A stretch of 64,000 bases of DNA, taken from an uncultured Bacteroidales bacterium (lineage in GTDB: Bacteria > Bacteroidota > Bacteroidia > Bacteroidales > Bacteroidaceae). Of the stretch, positions 43,720 through 53,011 are shown piece by piece (the stretch's first letter is position 1; each line of letters begins with the position of its first letter). Under the pieces are notes generated by a model. It was not told the DNA's origin. It did no database searches and saw only the letters and a program-made list of their open reading frames with translations. The position numbers were made by a program, and so were the translations under genes. The stretch covers positions 62,001 through 126,000 of the forward strand of contig CACYOC010000002.1 in assembly GCA_902775975.1 (NCBI GenBank). The letters run 5' to 3'.

Positions 43720-44858
43720 CTTCTGCGTCCTAAGTCATCAATTACGGAACGTTTCCATTGTACGAAGTCTCCCTGCTCGATATGCTGGCGGGCATCGGTC
43801 ACCAGTCGCAGGTAGAATGCCAGATTGTGAATGCTGGCTATCTGCATGGCGAGCAGTTCCTGCGCCTTGAACAGGTGGTGCAGGTATGCCTTTGAGTGAA
43901 TGCGGTCTATCTCGCAACCGTCGGGGTCGATGGGCGAGAAGTCGTCCTGCCACTTCTGGTTTCTCATGTTCATGGTTCCCTGATAGGTGAAAAGCATTGC
44001 GTTGCGTCCATTGCGGGTCGGCATGACGCAGTCGAACATATCGACACCTCGCTCAATGGCTTCAAGAATATTCTGCGGTGTACCGACACCCATCAGGTAA
44101 CGCGGACGGTCCTTGGGCAGAATATCATTCACCACTTCTATCATGTCGTACATCACCTCGGTAGGTTCGCCGACAGCCAGTCCGCCGATAGAGGCTCCGC
44201 CGCCGTCGTTCAGCATTTCCAAGACGTCACAGACATGCTTGGCGGCATCCTGACGGAGGTCTTTGTAGGTACAACCCTGTACGATAGGGAAAAGAGTCTG
44301 GCGATGTCCGTAGAGTGGTTCAGTCTCGTTGAAGCGCTTCACACAGCGTTCCAGCCAGCGTTGTGTCAGTCCGAGCGACTGCTTGGCATACTGGTAGTCG
44401 CTTTGTCCCGGCGGACATTCGTCGAAAGCCATCATGATGTCGGCACCGATAATGCGCTCGGTGTCCATCACGTTCTCCGGGGTGAAGACGTGTTTCGAGC
44501 CGTCAATGTGACTACGGAACTCACAGCCTTCCTCCCTCAGTTTGCGGATGCCAGTCAGCGAGAATACCTGAAAGCCGCCTGAGTCGGTCAGTATGGGACG
44601 GTCCCACGTGTTAAACTTGTGCAGCCCGCCAGCCTTGCGCAGAATGTCAAGTCCCGGACGGAGGTAGAGGTGGTAGGTGTTTCCAAGAATAATCTGAGCC
44701 TTCACCTGCTCTCGAAGTTCCGAGAAGTGGACACCCTTGACGCTACCCACCGTTCCGACGGGCATGAAGATGGGCGTCTTGATTTGTCCGTGGTCGGTGG
44801 TAATCAGTCCGCTACGTGCATTGGAGGCGTTGTCGCTATGTTGAACTTCGAATGTCAT
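43716..44858 (-). CDS. tgt: tRNA-guanine transglycosylase without the zinc cysteines
   Basis: A 380-residue TIM-barrel enzyme exchanging guanine 34 for preQ1, the step before QueA. Catalytic residues are present: D92 in LTDSGGFQVFSL and nucleophile D276 in GVDMFDCVMPTRNGR, with the base-recognition loops MAFDECPPG and GGLAVGE. The zinc site is odd. Where canonical enzymes read CxCxxC after SPIDPD, this one reads DGCEIDRIHSKAYLHHLF, keeping a single cysteine (C315); the downstream histidine (IASIHNL) remains. I recall the same loss in other Bacteroidetes, so it is probably a lineage trait. The gene follows lon across a heptamer array and overlaps lptF/G by 4 bp. Confidence 0.95.
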   Translation of the reverse strand: MTFEVQHSDNASNARSGLITTDHGQIKTPIFMPVGTVGSVKGVHFSELREQVKAQIILGNTYHLYLRPGLDILRKAGGLHKFNTWDRPILTDSGGFQVFSLTGIRKLREEGCEFRSHIDGSKHVFTPENVMDTERIIGADIMMAFDECPPGQSDYQYAKQSLGLTQRWLERCVKRFNETEPLYGHRQTLFPIVQGCTYKDLRQDAAKHVCDVLEMLNDGGGASIGGLAVGEPTEVMYDMIEVVNDILPKDRPRYLMGVGTPQNILEAIERGVDMFDCVMPTRNGRNAMLFTYQGTMNMRNQKWQDDFSPIDPDGCEIDRIHSKAYLHHLFKAQELLAMQIASIHNLAFYLRLVTDARQHIEQGDFVQWKRSVIDDLGRRR

Positions 44859-44860
44859 TC

Positions 44861-44937
44861 CTTTTCACTTTTCACTTATCCCTTTTCACTTTTCACTTAT
44901 CCCTTTTCACTTTTCACTTATCCCTTTTCACTTTTCA
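44861..44937. repeat. Heptamer array spanning the lon-tgt junction (11 units)
   Basis: CTTTTCA, CTTTTCA, CTTATCC repeated three times, then CTTTTCA twice: a 7-bp period inside a 21-bp super-repeat. The array starts 2 bp from the tgt ATG and reaches 20 bp into lon. The lon stop (44918-44920) is the TAA supplied by one of the three CTTATCC units, and the other two units place TAA in the same frame. Confidence 0.96.
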
Positions 44938-47392
44938 CTTCCTCTTCGGGGATGGTAAAGTCCAGCGGATGCTCCACCAGCTCGTCGGTCAATGCAAAGT
45001 CCCAGACATCCTGCACGTTCTCCACATAGTGGAAGGTGACGCCCTTCAGGTACATGTCGGGTATTTCATTGATGTCCTTCTCGTTCTCCTTACACATCAC
45101 GATGTCAGTAATGCCGGCACGCTTGGCAGCCAGAATCTTCTCCTTGATGCCACCTACGGGCAGCACCTTTCCACGGAGCGTGATTTCACCGGTCATGGCG
45201 GTATTCTTGCGAACCTTGCGCTGGGTCAGTGCCGAAGCGATTGACGTGGCAATAGTGATGCCTGCCGAAGGACCATCCTTGGGAGTAGCACCTTCCGGCA
45301 CGTGGATATGGATGTTCCAATGGTCGAAGATGCGGTAGTCAACGCCCAACTTGTCAACATGTGCCTTGCAATACTCCAGGGCGATGACGGCACTCTCCTT
45401 CATGACGTCGCCCAAGTTGCCGGTCAGCGTCAACTTGCCAGCCTTTCCTTTCGACAGCGAGGTCTCGATAAACAGTATCTCGCCGCCCACACTGGTCCAT
45501 GCCAGTCCAGTGACGACACCGGCGTAGGCATTGCCCTGATAGATGTCTCGATAGAAAGGCGGTTTGCCCAGCAGGTCTTCTATCTCTGTGGGAGTGATCT
45601 TTTCGTAGGGCAATTCGCCGTTCTCGGCTTTCTTGAAAGCCAGCTTGCGCAGCGCCTTGTTGATTTGCTTCTCCAACTGGCGGACGCCGCTCTCACGGGT
45701 ATATTGCTCTATCACCTTTTCGATGGCAGCCTTGTTGAACGTCAACTTCTTGTCGTTAAGACCCGTATTGTCCTTTTCCTTCGGTATCAGGTGGCGCTTG
45801 GCAATCTCCAGTTTCTCTTCGGTGATGTAGCCGGACACCTCGATAATCTCCATGCGGTCGAGTAGGGGACGGGGTATCGTACTGAGGTTGTTGGCAGTAG
45901 CAATGAACATCACCTTCGACAAGTCGTAATCTACGTCCAGGTAGTTGTCGTGGAACGCTGCATTCTGTTCAGGATCGAGCACTTCCAGCAGTGCACTGGC
46001 GGGGTCGCCGTTGTGTGTATTCTGCGTCACCTTGTCTATCTCGTCCAGTATGAATACGGGGTTCGAGGAACCAGCCTTCTGTATGTTCTTAATAATACGA
46101 CCGGGCATGGCACCGATGTAGGTACGGCGGTGTCCGCGGATTTCGGCCTCGTCGTGCAGACCACCTAATGAAACGCGGACATATTTGCGCTTCAAGGCGT
46201 CGGCTATCGACTTGCCCAACGACGTCTTACCGACACCCGGAGGACCGTACAGACAGAGGATAGGACTCTTCAGGTCGCCACGCAATGACAGTACGGCGAT
46301 GTATTCGAGGATGCGCTCCTTGACTTTCTCCATGCCGTAGTGGTCGCGGTCCAGAATCTTCTGGGCACGCTGCAGGTTCAAGTCGTCCTTTGTATATTCG
46401 TTCCACGGCAGGTTGACCAGCGTTTGCAGGTAGGTCAGCTGCACGTTATAGTCGGGCGAGTTCTGGTTCACCTGGTCCAGTTTCTCCATCTCCTTGTCGA
46501 AGTACTTCTTGATATCCTCCGACCACTTCTTTTTCTTCGCCTTCTCCAGCAGCTCCTTTTTCTCCGGCGTGCTTTCGTTACCCATTTCTGCCTGCAGGTT
46601 CTTAATTTGCTGTTGCAGGAAATAGTTACGCTGCTGCTCGTCAATATCGTCGCGCGTCTTGTTGCGAATGTCCAGCTTCAGCGTCTGCAGGTTGACCTCA
46701 CGGTTGACGATACGCAGGGCATTGAACAAGCGCTCCTTCAGACTGTCCATCGTCAGCAGAGCCATCTTCTCCTTAACCGAGAACGGCATGTTCGAGCAAA
46801 TGAAGTTCAGCGCCATGATGTTGTTCGTCACACTGCGAATGGCAAAGGCTGCCTCGTCGGGAATGTCGTCGCTCATCTGGATGTAGTCGCCAGCCTGTTT
46901 GCGCAGGTCGTCAATACCTGTGCTGAACTCCATGTCGTGCTTGTCGGGCTCCAGTTCGGGCACAGGAACAGCTTGCCCCATCAGGTAGGGCGTATATTTC
47001 GTCAGTCCCATGAGGCGCAGGCGGCCCAGTCCCTGCACAATAGCTGTGATATTGCCGTTGGGCAGCGTCAGCGTCTTCAGCACCTTGGCATAGACACCCA
47101 CATCGTGCAAGTCGGCACGGATGGGAGCTTCCACCTCGGGGTCGCGCTGACAAACCACACCGACAATCAAGTCTTTCTTCTCCGCCTTGCGGATAAGCGC
47201 CATACTCGAGTCGCGTCCGATGAGGATGGGCGACACAACACCAGGAAAGAGCACCAGGTTGCGGACCGCCAGAATAGGCAGTTCGTCGGGTGCTTCCATA
47301 TTCGTCAGGTCGCTGTAACTGCCCTCAACATCGGCAATCATTGAGAACGGCCTGTTCTTATTATCCATGTACATAGTTATTTTCTCTTCCAT
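44918..47392 (-). CDS. lon: ATP-dependent protease Lon
   Basis: An 824-residue cytoplasmic protease for misfolded and regulatory proteins. N-terminal LON substrate domain ~30-240 ([19 protein letters not shown]), coiled middle, AAA+ module with Walker [10 protein letters not shown] (383-391) and Walker [10 protein letters not shown], and the Ser-Lys protease domain with S709 in PKDGPSAG and K752 in [11 protein letters not shown] start at the ATG complement 47390-47392, ten bases after the promoter box; an earlier TTG lies in the promoter. The C-terminal VKSEKG is encoded by the heptamer array. It leads lon-tgt-lptF/G-helicase. Confidence 0.97.
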   Translation of the reverse strand: MEEKITMYMDNKNRPFSMIADVEGSYSDLTNMEAPDELPILAVRNLVLFPGVVSPILIGRDSSMALIRKAEKKDLIVGVVCQRDPEVEAPIRADLHDVGVYAKVLKTLTLPNGNITAIVQGLGRLRLMGLTKYTPYLMGQAVPVPELEPDKHDMEFSTGIDDLRKQAGDYIQMSDDIPDEAAFAIRSVTNNIMALNFICSNMPFSVKEKMALLTMDSLKERLFNALRIVNREVNLQTLKLDIRNKTRDDIDEQQRNYFLQQQIKNLQAEMGNESTPEKKELLEKAKKKKWSEDIKKYFDKEMEKLDQVNQNSPDYNVQLTYLQTLVNLPWNEYTKDDLNLQRAQKILDRDHYGMEKVKERILEYIAVLSLRGDLKSPILCLYGPPGVGKTSLGKSIADALKRKYVRVSLGGLHDEAEIRGHRRTYIGAMPGRIIKNIQKAGSSNPVFILDEIDKVTQNTHNGDPASALLEVLDPEQNAAFHDNYLDVDYDLSKVMFIATANNLSTIPRPLLDRMEIIEVSGYITEEKLEIAKRHLIPKEKDNTGLNDKKLTFNKAAIEKVIEQYTRESGVRQLEKQINKALRKLAFKKAENGELPYEKITPTEIEDLLGKPPFYRDIYQGNAYAGVVTGLAWTSVGGEILFIETSLSKGKAGKLTLTGNLGDVMKESAVIALEYCKAHVDKLGVDYRIFDHWNIHIHVPEGATPKDGPSAGITIATSIASALTQRKVRKNTAMTGEITLRGKVLPVGGIKEKILAAKRAGITDIVMCKENEKDINEIPDMYLKGVTFHYVENVQDVWDFALTDELVEHPLDFTIPEEEVKSEKG

Positions 47393-47401
47393 AATGAGGT
47401 G

Positions 47402-47433
47402 CAAAGGTACGAATTATTTGGCAAATGACCAAA
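47402..47433 (-). promoter_or_regulatory. Promoter of lon
   Basis: On the minus strand TTTG (47430-47433), 20 bp, TACCTTTG (47402-47409), 9 bases before the ATG, so the leader is only a few bases. Array C starts 35-57 bp further upstream. Confidence 0.75.
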
Positions 47434-47467
47434 TCTTTCTTCATTTTCCTTCTTTTACACCACATGA

Positions 47468-47577
47468 GCCCCATCATGATTCTACCCCATGGAAAACTTT
47501 ATTCCACCCATTGGAACATTTTATTCCATGGGGTGGAACAACTTGTTCCAACCGTTGGAACAACTCGGTACAACGGC
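47468..47577. repeat. 22-bp dyad array C (four units and one degenerate)
   Basis: Units start at 47490, 47512, 47534 and 47556, exactly 22 bp apart; 47468-47489 is a decayed relative. Cores: TGGAAAACTTTATTCCA, TGGAACATTTTATTCCA, TGGAACAACTTGTTCCA and a diverged fourth. Unit 3 is a perfect 8+1+8 odd-centred palindrome (centre 47542). A second dyad of 9-bp arms (TTGTTCCAA / TTGGAACAA) is centred 11 bp later at 47553. Outer arms ACCCCATGGAA (47484-47494) and TTCCATGGGGT (47524-47534) also pair perfectly. Confidence 0.93.
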
Positions 47578-47669
47578 TTTCAATCTTAGCAGTGAATAGT
47601 TTCTCTGAATTGAAATTAAATTCATTCAACAGCCGTCATTGGAAAATCGCCAAGGGCGACCCCTCAAAA

Positions 47670-47697
47670 TTCAACACTCAACACTCAACATTCACTT
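47670..47697. repeat. Short heptamer run upstream of the phosphohexomutase gene
   Basis: TTCAACA, CTCAACA, CTCAACA, TTCACTT: four heptamers in a gene-free stretch. It is the only heptamer run here that is neither in a gene nor at an operon junction, apart from the arms at 15382-15567. Confidence 0.8.
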
Positions 47698-47731
47698 CAT
47701 TTTTAGTTAAAATTCTGTTAAAAAGTGCCAT

Positions 47732-47808
47732 CATCTATCACATCTATCACACATCTCTCACTACGCAAAGCCCGATGTACAGAGGGTTTGTGATAGATGT
47801 GACAGATG
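47732..47808. repeat. Inverted repeat with nonamer arms
   Basis: The left arm (about 47732-47752) has two copies of CATCTATCA; the right arm (about 47789-47808) is its reverse complement with two mismatches (TGATAGATG, TGACAGATG). The loop is about 36 bases. In plan it matches the heptamer-armed element at 15382-15567. Confidence 0.85.
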
Positions 47809-47926
47809 TGTAGGATAAAATTGAAAATTTTGGTAAAGGCATGGTCGAGAGCCAACACAAGCAAGGGAAATAATTAAAAAAAGTAAAAAAATAAGGCAAG
47901 ACGAATGATATCAGCAAATAAATGAT

Positions 47927-47934
47927 TAACTTTG
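47927..47934 (+). promoter_or_regulatory. -7 element of the phosphohexomutase gene
   Basis: TAACTTTG followed by CG, 43 bases upstream of the ATG at 47978. No -33 TTTG at the usual distance. Confidence 0.55.
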
Positions 47935-47977
47935 CGAGTAACATTTGACACTAATCTTAAAACGTAAGACATTATTT

Positions 47978-49720
47978 ATGGAAAACAATCAGCTCATTGC
48001 CCAATGCGAGGCACGTGCAAAGGAATGGCTCTCTCCGGCCTTCGACGAGGAGACACGTAAAGAAGTAAAGGCTATGCTCGACGCAGAAGACAAGTCTGCG
48101 CTCATCGACGCTTTCTATCAGAACCTTGAATTTGGTACGGGCGGTCTCCGTGGTATCATGGGTGCCGGTACAAACCGTATGAACAAGTACATCGTTGGTA
48201 TGGCAACACAAGGTTTTGCCAACTACATCCTGAAGGCTTTCCCCGGCAAGCAGTGCTCAGTGGTCGTAGGTCACGACTGCCGCAACAACGGACGCATGTT
48301 CGCAGAGACTGTTGCCGACATCTTCTCAGCCAATGGCATCAAGGTTTACCTCTTCGAAAGCCTGCGCCCCACACCTGAGATTTCTTTCGCTATCCGTCAC
48401 CTCGGCTGTCAGGCTGGCGTCAACGTCACCGCATCTCACAACCCTCGTGAGTATAATGGATACAAGGCTTACTGGGACGACGGTGCACAGGTGCTGGCTC
48501 CCCACGACAAGGGTATCATCGACGAGGTGAACAAGGTAAAGATTGACGACGTAAAGTGGACCGCCAACAAGGAGCTCATCATCCCCATCGGTGGTGAGAT
48601 GGACTGGGACTACATCCAGGCTGTCAAGGAGGCTATGGTCGATCAGGATGTCATCCTGCGCCAGAAGGATCTCAACATTGTTTATTCACCCATGCATGGA
48701 ACAGGTCGTGTTATCGTTCCGATGGCACTGCGCTCTTGGGGATTCCAGAACATCCACGTCGTTCCCGAGCAGATGATTATCGACGGAAATTTCCCGACAG
48801 TTGTCAGCCCCAACCCTGAGAATGCCGAGGCTATGACCTTAGGTATGAAACTCGGTACCAAGCTGAACGCTGACCTGGTGATTGCTTCTGACCCAGACGC
48901 TGACCGTTTGGCCATCGTTTGCCGCAACGCCAAGGGCGAGTGGGAAATCCTGAATGGTAACCAGACCTGCATGATGTTCTCTTGGTACATCATCGCCAAC
49001 AAGAAGAAGCTCGGCCAGTTGAAGGGTAACGAGTTCCTCGTAAAGACTATCGTAACCACCGAGGTTATTGCTGAGATTGCCAAGAAGAACAATGTCGAGT
49101 ACAAGGACTGCTACACGGGCTTCAAGTGGATTGCCAACGAGATTCGCGTCAACGAAGGCAAGAAGAAGTATATCGGTGGTGGCGAGGAGTCGTTCGGCTT
49201 CCTGCCTTACGATAAGGTAAGGGATAAGGACTCCCCCGCAGCTATCTGCCTGATTTGTGAAATCGCTGCTTGGGCTCGCGACAACGGTATGACGCTCTAC
49301 GACCTGCTGATGAATATCTATAAGGAGTATGGATTCTCGAGGGAGGTGACCATCAACGTGGTACGTCCCGGTAAGAGCGGTGCCGACGAGATTAAGCAGA
49401 TGATGACCAACTTCCGCAACAACCCGCCGAAGGAGTTGGGTGGCTCGAAGGTTTGCCTGTGGAAAGACTACCAGACACTGGAGTGGTGGGACGCACAGGG
49501 CAACAAGGGTAAACTCGACATGCCTGCAACCTCTAACGTGCTGCAGTGGTTCTGCGAGGATGGCACCAAGGTTTCGGTACGTCCTTCAGGAACAGAGCCT
49601 AAGATTAAGTTCTACACCGAGGTCAAGGATCCGACCTTCAAGTGCGCTGACTGCTACGAACGCTGCATGCAGGATGCCGAGAAGAAGATTGAGGCTATCA
49701 AGAAGACCCTGAATCTCTAA
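47978..49720 (+). CDS. Phosphoglucomutase/phosphomannomutase family protein
   Basis: A 580-residue alpha-D-phosphohexomutase of the larger (PGM2-like) class, interconverting hexose 1- and 6-phosphates. The N-terminus carries EFGTGGLRGIMGAGTNRMN; the phosphoserine loop is VTASHNPREYNGYKAYWDDGAQ, metal loop SDPDADRLAI, sugar-binding loop GGGEESFGFLPYDKVRDKDSP, and C-terminal phosphate loop RPSGTEPKIKFY. The ATG at 47978 (MENNQLIAQCEARAKEWL) fits the family and follows the promoter; upstream in-frame codons overlap it. Physiologically it would link galactose-derived glucose 1-phosphate to glycolysis. It ends at a bidirectional terminator facing pyrF. Confidence 0.93.
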   Translation: MENNQLIAQCEARAKEWLSPAFDEETRKEVKAMLDAEDKSALIDAFYQNLEFGTGGLRGIMGAGTNRMNKYIVGMATQGFANYILKAFPGKQCSVVVGHDCRNNGRMFAETVADIFSANGIKVYLFESLRPTPEISFAIRHLGCQAGVNVTASHNPREYNGYKAYWDDGAQVLAPHDKGIIDEVNKVKIDDVKWTANKELIIPIGGEMDWDYIQAVKEAMVDQDVILRQKDLNIVYSPMHGTGRVIVPMALRSWGFQNIHVVPEQMIIDGNFPTVVSPNPENAEAMTLGMKLGTKLNADLVIASDPDADRLAIVCRNAKGEWEILNGNQTCMMFSWYIIANKKKLGQLKGNEFLVKTIVTTEVIAEIAKKNNVEYKDCYTGFKWIANEIRVNEGKKKYIGGGEESFGFLPYDKVRDKDSPAAICLICEIAAWARDNGMTLYDLLMNIYKEYGFSREVTINVVRPGKSGADEIKQMMTNFRNNPPKELGGSKVCLWKDYQTLEWWDAQGNKGKLDMPATSNVLQWFCEDGTKVSVRPSGTEPKIKFYTEVKDPTFKCADCYERCMQDAEKKIEAIKKTLNL

Positions 49721-49742
49721 TCGCCACTCGGTTGATACTAAC

Positions 49743-49787
49743 AAAAAGAGTCTGGACACCGTATTTTGGAGTCCAGACTCTCTTTTT
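49743..49787. terminator. Bidirectional intrinsic terminator, phosphohexomutase/pyrF
   Basis: A perfect 11-bp stem (AGAGTCTGGAC 49747-49757, GTCCAGACTCT 49771-49781) with a 13-base loop, AAAAA on the left and CTTTTTG on the right, between convergent genes. Confidence 0.92.
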
Positions 49788-49804
49788 GATAACGCTTCAT
49801 AACA

Positions 49805-50674
49805 TTAAAGGCCTACTTTCTGTAGTTCTTCATCCATCTGCTCTGCCAATTCGCGAGCTTTCTCAGCAGCTACTTCTGCAAAATCCTCACCGTTGGAGGC
49901 AAAGATAATGCCACGTGAGGAGTTGACCAACAGGCCACAATCGTTGTTCATGCCATATTTGCATACCTCTTCCAACGAACCACCTTGAGCTCCGACTCCA
50001 GGAACCAAGAGGAAGTGGTCGGGCACCACTTGGCGAATGTCTTCAAACATCTTACCTTGCGTGGCGCCAACGACATACATCATGTTGTCCTTCGTGCCCC
50101 ATTGTTGAGATACACGCAGCACTTTTTCGAACAATCTTTCGCCGTTTTGGTCCTCCGTTAACTGTAAATCTTTACTTCCCTTATTACTGGTTAAAGCTAA
50201 GAGTATCACCCACTTATCATCATAACCCAAGAACGGCGTCACGCTATCTTCGCCCATATAGGGTGCAACGGTCAACGCATCCACTTGAGTCTCGCCTTCA
50301 AAGAAACTGCGGGCATACATGGCAGAGGTGTTTCCAATGTCTCCGCGCTTCGCATCGGCAATGATAAAGTGGTTGGGATAGTTCTCATGCAGGTACATCA
50401 CCGTCTCTTCGTAGGCTGCCAATCCCATCGAACCTAATGACTCATAGAAGGCTAAGTTGGGTTTGTAGGCTACACAGTAGGGAGCAGTAGCATCGATGAT
50501 GGCCTGGTTGAACGCCATAATGGCCAGCGAGTCGTCATATTCCTCGCCGTCTTCCAACTCCTCTTTGCAGTCGTTGATGATACACTGCGGTATCTTCTTG
50601 ATGTCGGGATCAAGTCCTACACAGAGAAACGTCCGCTTCTCCTTAATCTGTTCTATCAGCTGCTGTCTGTTCAT
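49805..50674 (-). CDS. pyrF: Orotidine 5'-phosphate decarboxylase, type 2
   Basis: A 289-residue TIM-barrel enzyme for the last step of UMP synthesis. Sequence marks: [14 protein letters not shown] at the start, [13 protein letters not shown] with a catalytic lysine, [18 protein letters not shown] with the K-D catalytic pair, and [11 protein letters not shown] for phosphate binding. The length and the [10 protein letters not shown] variant place it in the longer type 2 group. Its ATG overlaps the prfA stop (ATGA), so translation is probably coupled; it is last in the TPM-lemA-purM-prfA-pyrF run. Confidence 0.96.
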   Translation of the reverse strand: MNRQQLIEQIKEKRTFLCVGLDPDIKKIPQCIINDCKEELEDGEEYDDSLAIMAFNQAIIDATAPYCVAYKPNLAFYESLGSMGLAAYEETVMYLHENYPNHFIIADAKRGDIGNTSAMYARSFFEGETQVDALTVAPYMGEDSVTPFLGYDDKWVILLALTSNKGSKDLQLTEDQNGERLFEKVLRVSQQWGTKDNMMYVVGATQGKMFEDIRQVVPDHFLLVPGVGAQGGSLEEVCKYGMNNDCGLLVNSSRGIIFASNGEDFAEVAAEKARELAEQMDEELQKVGL

Positions 50675-51780
50675 AATTCTGACTCTTTCATTCGTTCTGC
50701 ATTCTCTGCAACGGTGAGGGCATCGATCATAGGCTGGATGTCACCACCTAAGAAACCTTGAAGGTCATGGGTAGTATAGCCAATACGATGGTCGGTCACG
50801 CGACCCTGCGGGAAGTTGTAGGTGCGGATTTTAGCCGAACGGTCGCCTGTCGATACCAATGTCTTACGGCGAGAGGCAATGTCATCCATGTATTTCTGGT
50901 GCTCCTTATCATATATAAAGGTATATAGGCGCGAGAGGGCACGTTCCTTATTCTTAGGCTGGTCGCGCGTCTCGGTACACTCGATGAGGATTTCCTCCGT
51001 CTCGCCAGTATTGGGGTTCTTCCACATATAGCGCAAACGGACTCCAGACTCCACCTTGTTCACGTTCTGCCCTCCGGCACCCGACGAACGGAACGTATCC
51101 CACTTGATTTCTCCTTCGTTGATGTGGACTTCAAACTTGTCAGCTTCTGGCAGTACGGCAACAGTAGCTGCCGAGGTATGCATGCGACCCTGCGTCTCCG
51201 TGGCAGGCACACGCTGAACACGATGCACGCCACTTTCATACTTCAGCGTACCATAGACATCGGCACCACTGACTGCAAAGTCTATCTCCTTATAGCCGCC
51301 CACAGCACCCTCGCTGACACTGGTTACCGAAAGTTGCCAACCCTTAGAGTCGCAGAAGCTTTTGTACATCTTAAAAAGGTCGCCGGCAAAGAGACATGCC
51401 TCGTCACCGCCCGTTCCTGCACGGATTTCCATCTGTACATTCTTGGCGTCTTCAGGGTCTTTGGGAATGAGGGCAATCTTGATTTTCTCTTCCAGTTTAG
51501 GCTGCAAGGCTTCGTTCTCACTCAGTTCTTCGCGAGCCATCTCCTTCATTTCGGGATCCGTCTCATTAGCAAGAATGTCCTTTGCCTCCTTGATACTGTT
51601 CAGACAGGCGATGTAACGTTTGCGGGCATCCATGATGTCGCCCAAATCTTTGTATTCCTTTGTTAGTTTTACAAAGCGGTTCTGGTCGGCAATGACCTCC
51701 GGGTCGGTAATCAGTGTTGACACTTCCTCGAAGCGTGCCTCCAGTCCGTCGAGTTTCTGTAATATACTGTTGTTTTCCAT
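50671..51780 (-). CDS. prfA: Peptide chain release factor 1
   Basis: A 369-residue class I release factor for UAA/UAG. The anticodon-mimic tripeptide PAT in [12 protein letters not shown] marks RF1, not RF2 (SPF). The peptidyl-hydrolysis motif GGQ is in [18 protein letters not shown], preceded by [23 protein letters not shown]. The gene starts directly after the purM stop (0-1 bp) and overlaps pyrF by 4 bp, a tight block mixing translation and nucleotide synthesis. Confidence 0.98.
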   Translation of the reverse strand: MENNSILQKLDGLEARFEEVSTLITDPEVIADQNRFVKLTKEYKDLGDIMDARKRYIACLNSIKEAKDILANETDPEMKEMAREELSENEALQPKLEEKIKIALIPKDPEDAKNVQMEIRAGTGGDEACLFAGDLFKMYKSFCDSKGWQLSVTSVSEGAVGGYKEIDFAVSGADVYGTLKYESGVHRVQRVPATETQGRMHTSAATVAVLPEADKFEVHINEGEIKWDTFRSSGAGGQNVNKVESGVRLRYMWKNPNTGETEEILIECTETRDQPKNKERALSRLYTFIYDKEHQKYMDDIASRRKTLVSTGDRSAKIRTYNFPQGRVTDHRIGYTTHDLQGFLGGDIQPMIDALTVAENAERMKESEL

Positions 51781-52968
51781 TTAATAGTTGAATTCTCCAA
51801 ATTCTGATTTAATCGTCAGGCTCTTCTTGCCTTCCTCAATATGTCCTACCACTTGGGCGTCGATGTTAAATGACTTCGAGAGGGCTATCACTTGTTCCGC
51901 TACTTCAGGACGAACATAAATCTCCATACGATGCCCCATATTAAACACCTGATACATCTCTTTCCAGTCCGTCTCGCTGCAATCATGGATAGCACGGAAG
52001 AGTGGGGGAACAGGGAACATGTTGTCCTTGACAACCTTGCAGTTGTCGTTGACGAAATGCAACACCTTAGTCTGAGCACCACCGGTGCAGTGTACCATAC
52101 CGTGAATCTCAGGACGCAACTCGTCGAGCAGACGCTTAATGACGGGAGCATAAGTACGGGTTGGCGAGAGTACCAAGTGACCCATATCGGGCAGTACTGT
52201 TTGTTGTGACTCAGTCGCAACATACGTAACGGTATCGGTGAGGGCATACTTGCCACTATAGACAAGGTCATTTGGGACGGCATGGTCGTAACTCTCGGGA
52301 TACTTCTCAGCAAGATACTTGGCAAAGACATCATGGCGGGCACTGGTCAGTCCGTTGCTGCCCATGCCGCCGTTGTAGCCTTTCTCGTAGGTAGCCTGTC
52401 CTGTTGAGGAGAGTCCCACGATGACATCACCCGGACGGATGTTGGCATTATCAATAACATCGCTGCGCTTCATGCGACAAGTAACGGTAGAATCAACAAT
52501 AATCGTACGTACCAAATCACCTACATCGGCCGTCTCGCCCCCCGTCGGCCAGATGCCGATACCCATCTCGCGCAGTTCTGCCAACAGTTCGTCGGTACCA
52601 TTGATGATGGCACTGATGACTTCTCCAGGAACCAGCATCTTGTTACGCCCAATGGTACTGCTGACGAGAATGTTATCGACAGCACCCACACATAGCAGGT
52701 CGTCGGTATTCATGACGATAGCATCCTGAGCGATACCTTTCCAGACAGAGAGGTCGCCCGTTTCTTTCCAATACATGTAGGCCAATGAAGACTTGGTGCC
52801 GGCACCGTCAGCATGCATGATGTTGCAGTACTCCGGGTCACCGCCTAAGATGTCAGGAATAATCTTGCAGAAAGCCTGCGGAAAGATGCCTTTATCAATG
52901 TTCTTGATAGCGGCATGTACGTCTTCTTTTGCGGCACTGACGCCGCGTTGCATATAGCGGTTGTTCAT
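51781..52968 (-). CDS. purM: Phosphoribosylformylglycinamidine cyclo-ligase (AIR synthetase)
   Basis: A ~395-residue enzyme making aminoimidazole ribotide in purine synthesis, with PurM/ThiL-type ATP binding. Seen: MQRGVSAAKEDVHAAIKNID, MHADGAGTKSSLAYMYWKETGD with the substrate loop, DAIVMNTDDLLCVGA, GGETADVGDLVRT, VGLSSTGQATYEKGYNGGMGSNGLTSARH and VFNMGHRMEIYV. I start at the ATG complement 52966-52968; a longer frame would overlap lemA. The sequence is of the longer Bacteroidetes type. purC lies 4 kb away on the same strand. Confidence 0.93.
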   Translation of the reverse strand: MNNRYMQRGVSAAKEDVHAAIKNIDKGIFPQAFCKIIPDILGGDPEYCNIMHADGAGTKSSLAYMYWKETGDLSVWKGIAQDAIVMNTDDLLCVGAVDNILVSSTIGRNKMLVPGEVISAIINGTDELLAELREMGIGIWPTGGETADVGDLVRTIIVDSTVTCRMKRSDVIDNANIRPGDVIVGLSSTGQATYEKGYNGGMGSNGLTSARHDVFAKYLAEKYPESYDHAVPNDLVYSGKYALTDTVTYVATESQQTVLPDMGHLVLSPTRTYAPVIKRLLDELRPEIHGMVHCTGGAQTKVLHFVNDNCKVVKDNMFPVPPLFRAIHDCSETDWKEMYQVFNMGHRMEIYVRPEVAEQVIALSKSFNIDAQVVGHIEEGKKSLTIKSEFGEFNY

Positions 52969-52981
52969 AATCTTGAGGAAA

Positions 52982-53002
52982 CGTTGCGGCGGAACCGCAA
53001 CG
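52982..53002 (-). repeat. Hairpin between lemA and purM
   Basis: CGTTGCGG (52982-52989), 5-base loop, CCGCAACG (52995-53002): a perfect 8-bp stem in the 43-bp gap, with TTT but no long T-run after it on the minus strand. Weak terminator or attenuator. It shares the 13-mer GCGGCGGAACCGC with the fourth grpE repeat. Similar GCGG-N5-CCGC hairpins are in grpE and at 54788-54802. Confidence 0.7.
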
Positions 53003-53011
53003 AACAGTCGT

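Larger units (their letters stand above)
47393..47977. other. 585-bp gene-free region between lon and the phosphohexomutase
   Basis: Contents in order: lon promoter (47402-47433), 22-bp dyad array C (47468-47577), a short heptamer run (47670-47697), an inverted repeat with nonamer arms (47732-47808), and the phosphohexomutase promoter (47927-47934). A 148-codon open frame crosses it but is made mostly of the repeats and is not considered a gene. Confidence 0.85.

Noticed and set aside
47367..47813. 148-codon open frame in the lon-phosphohexomutase gap
   Set aside because: It begins inside lon and its codons are made of repeat arrays; no family features or sensible start.
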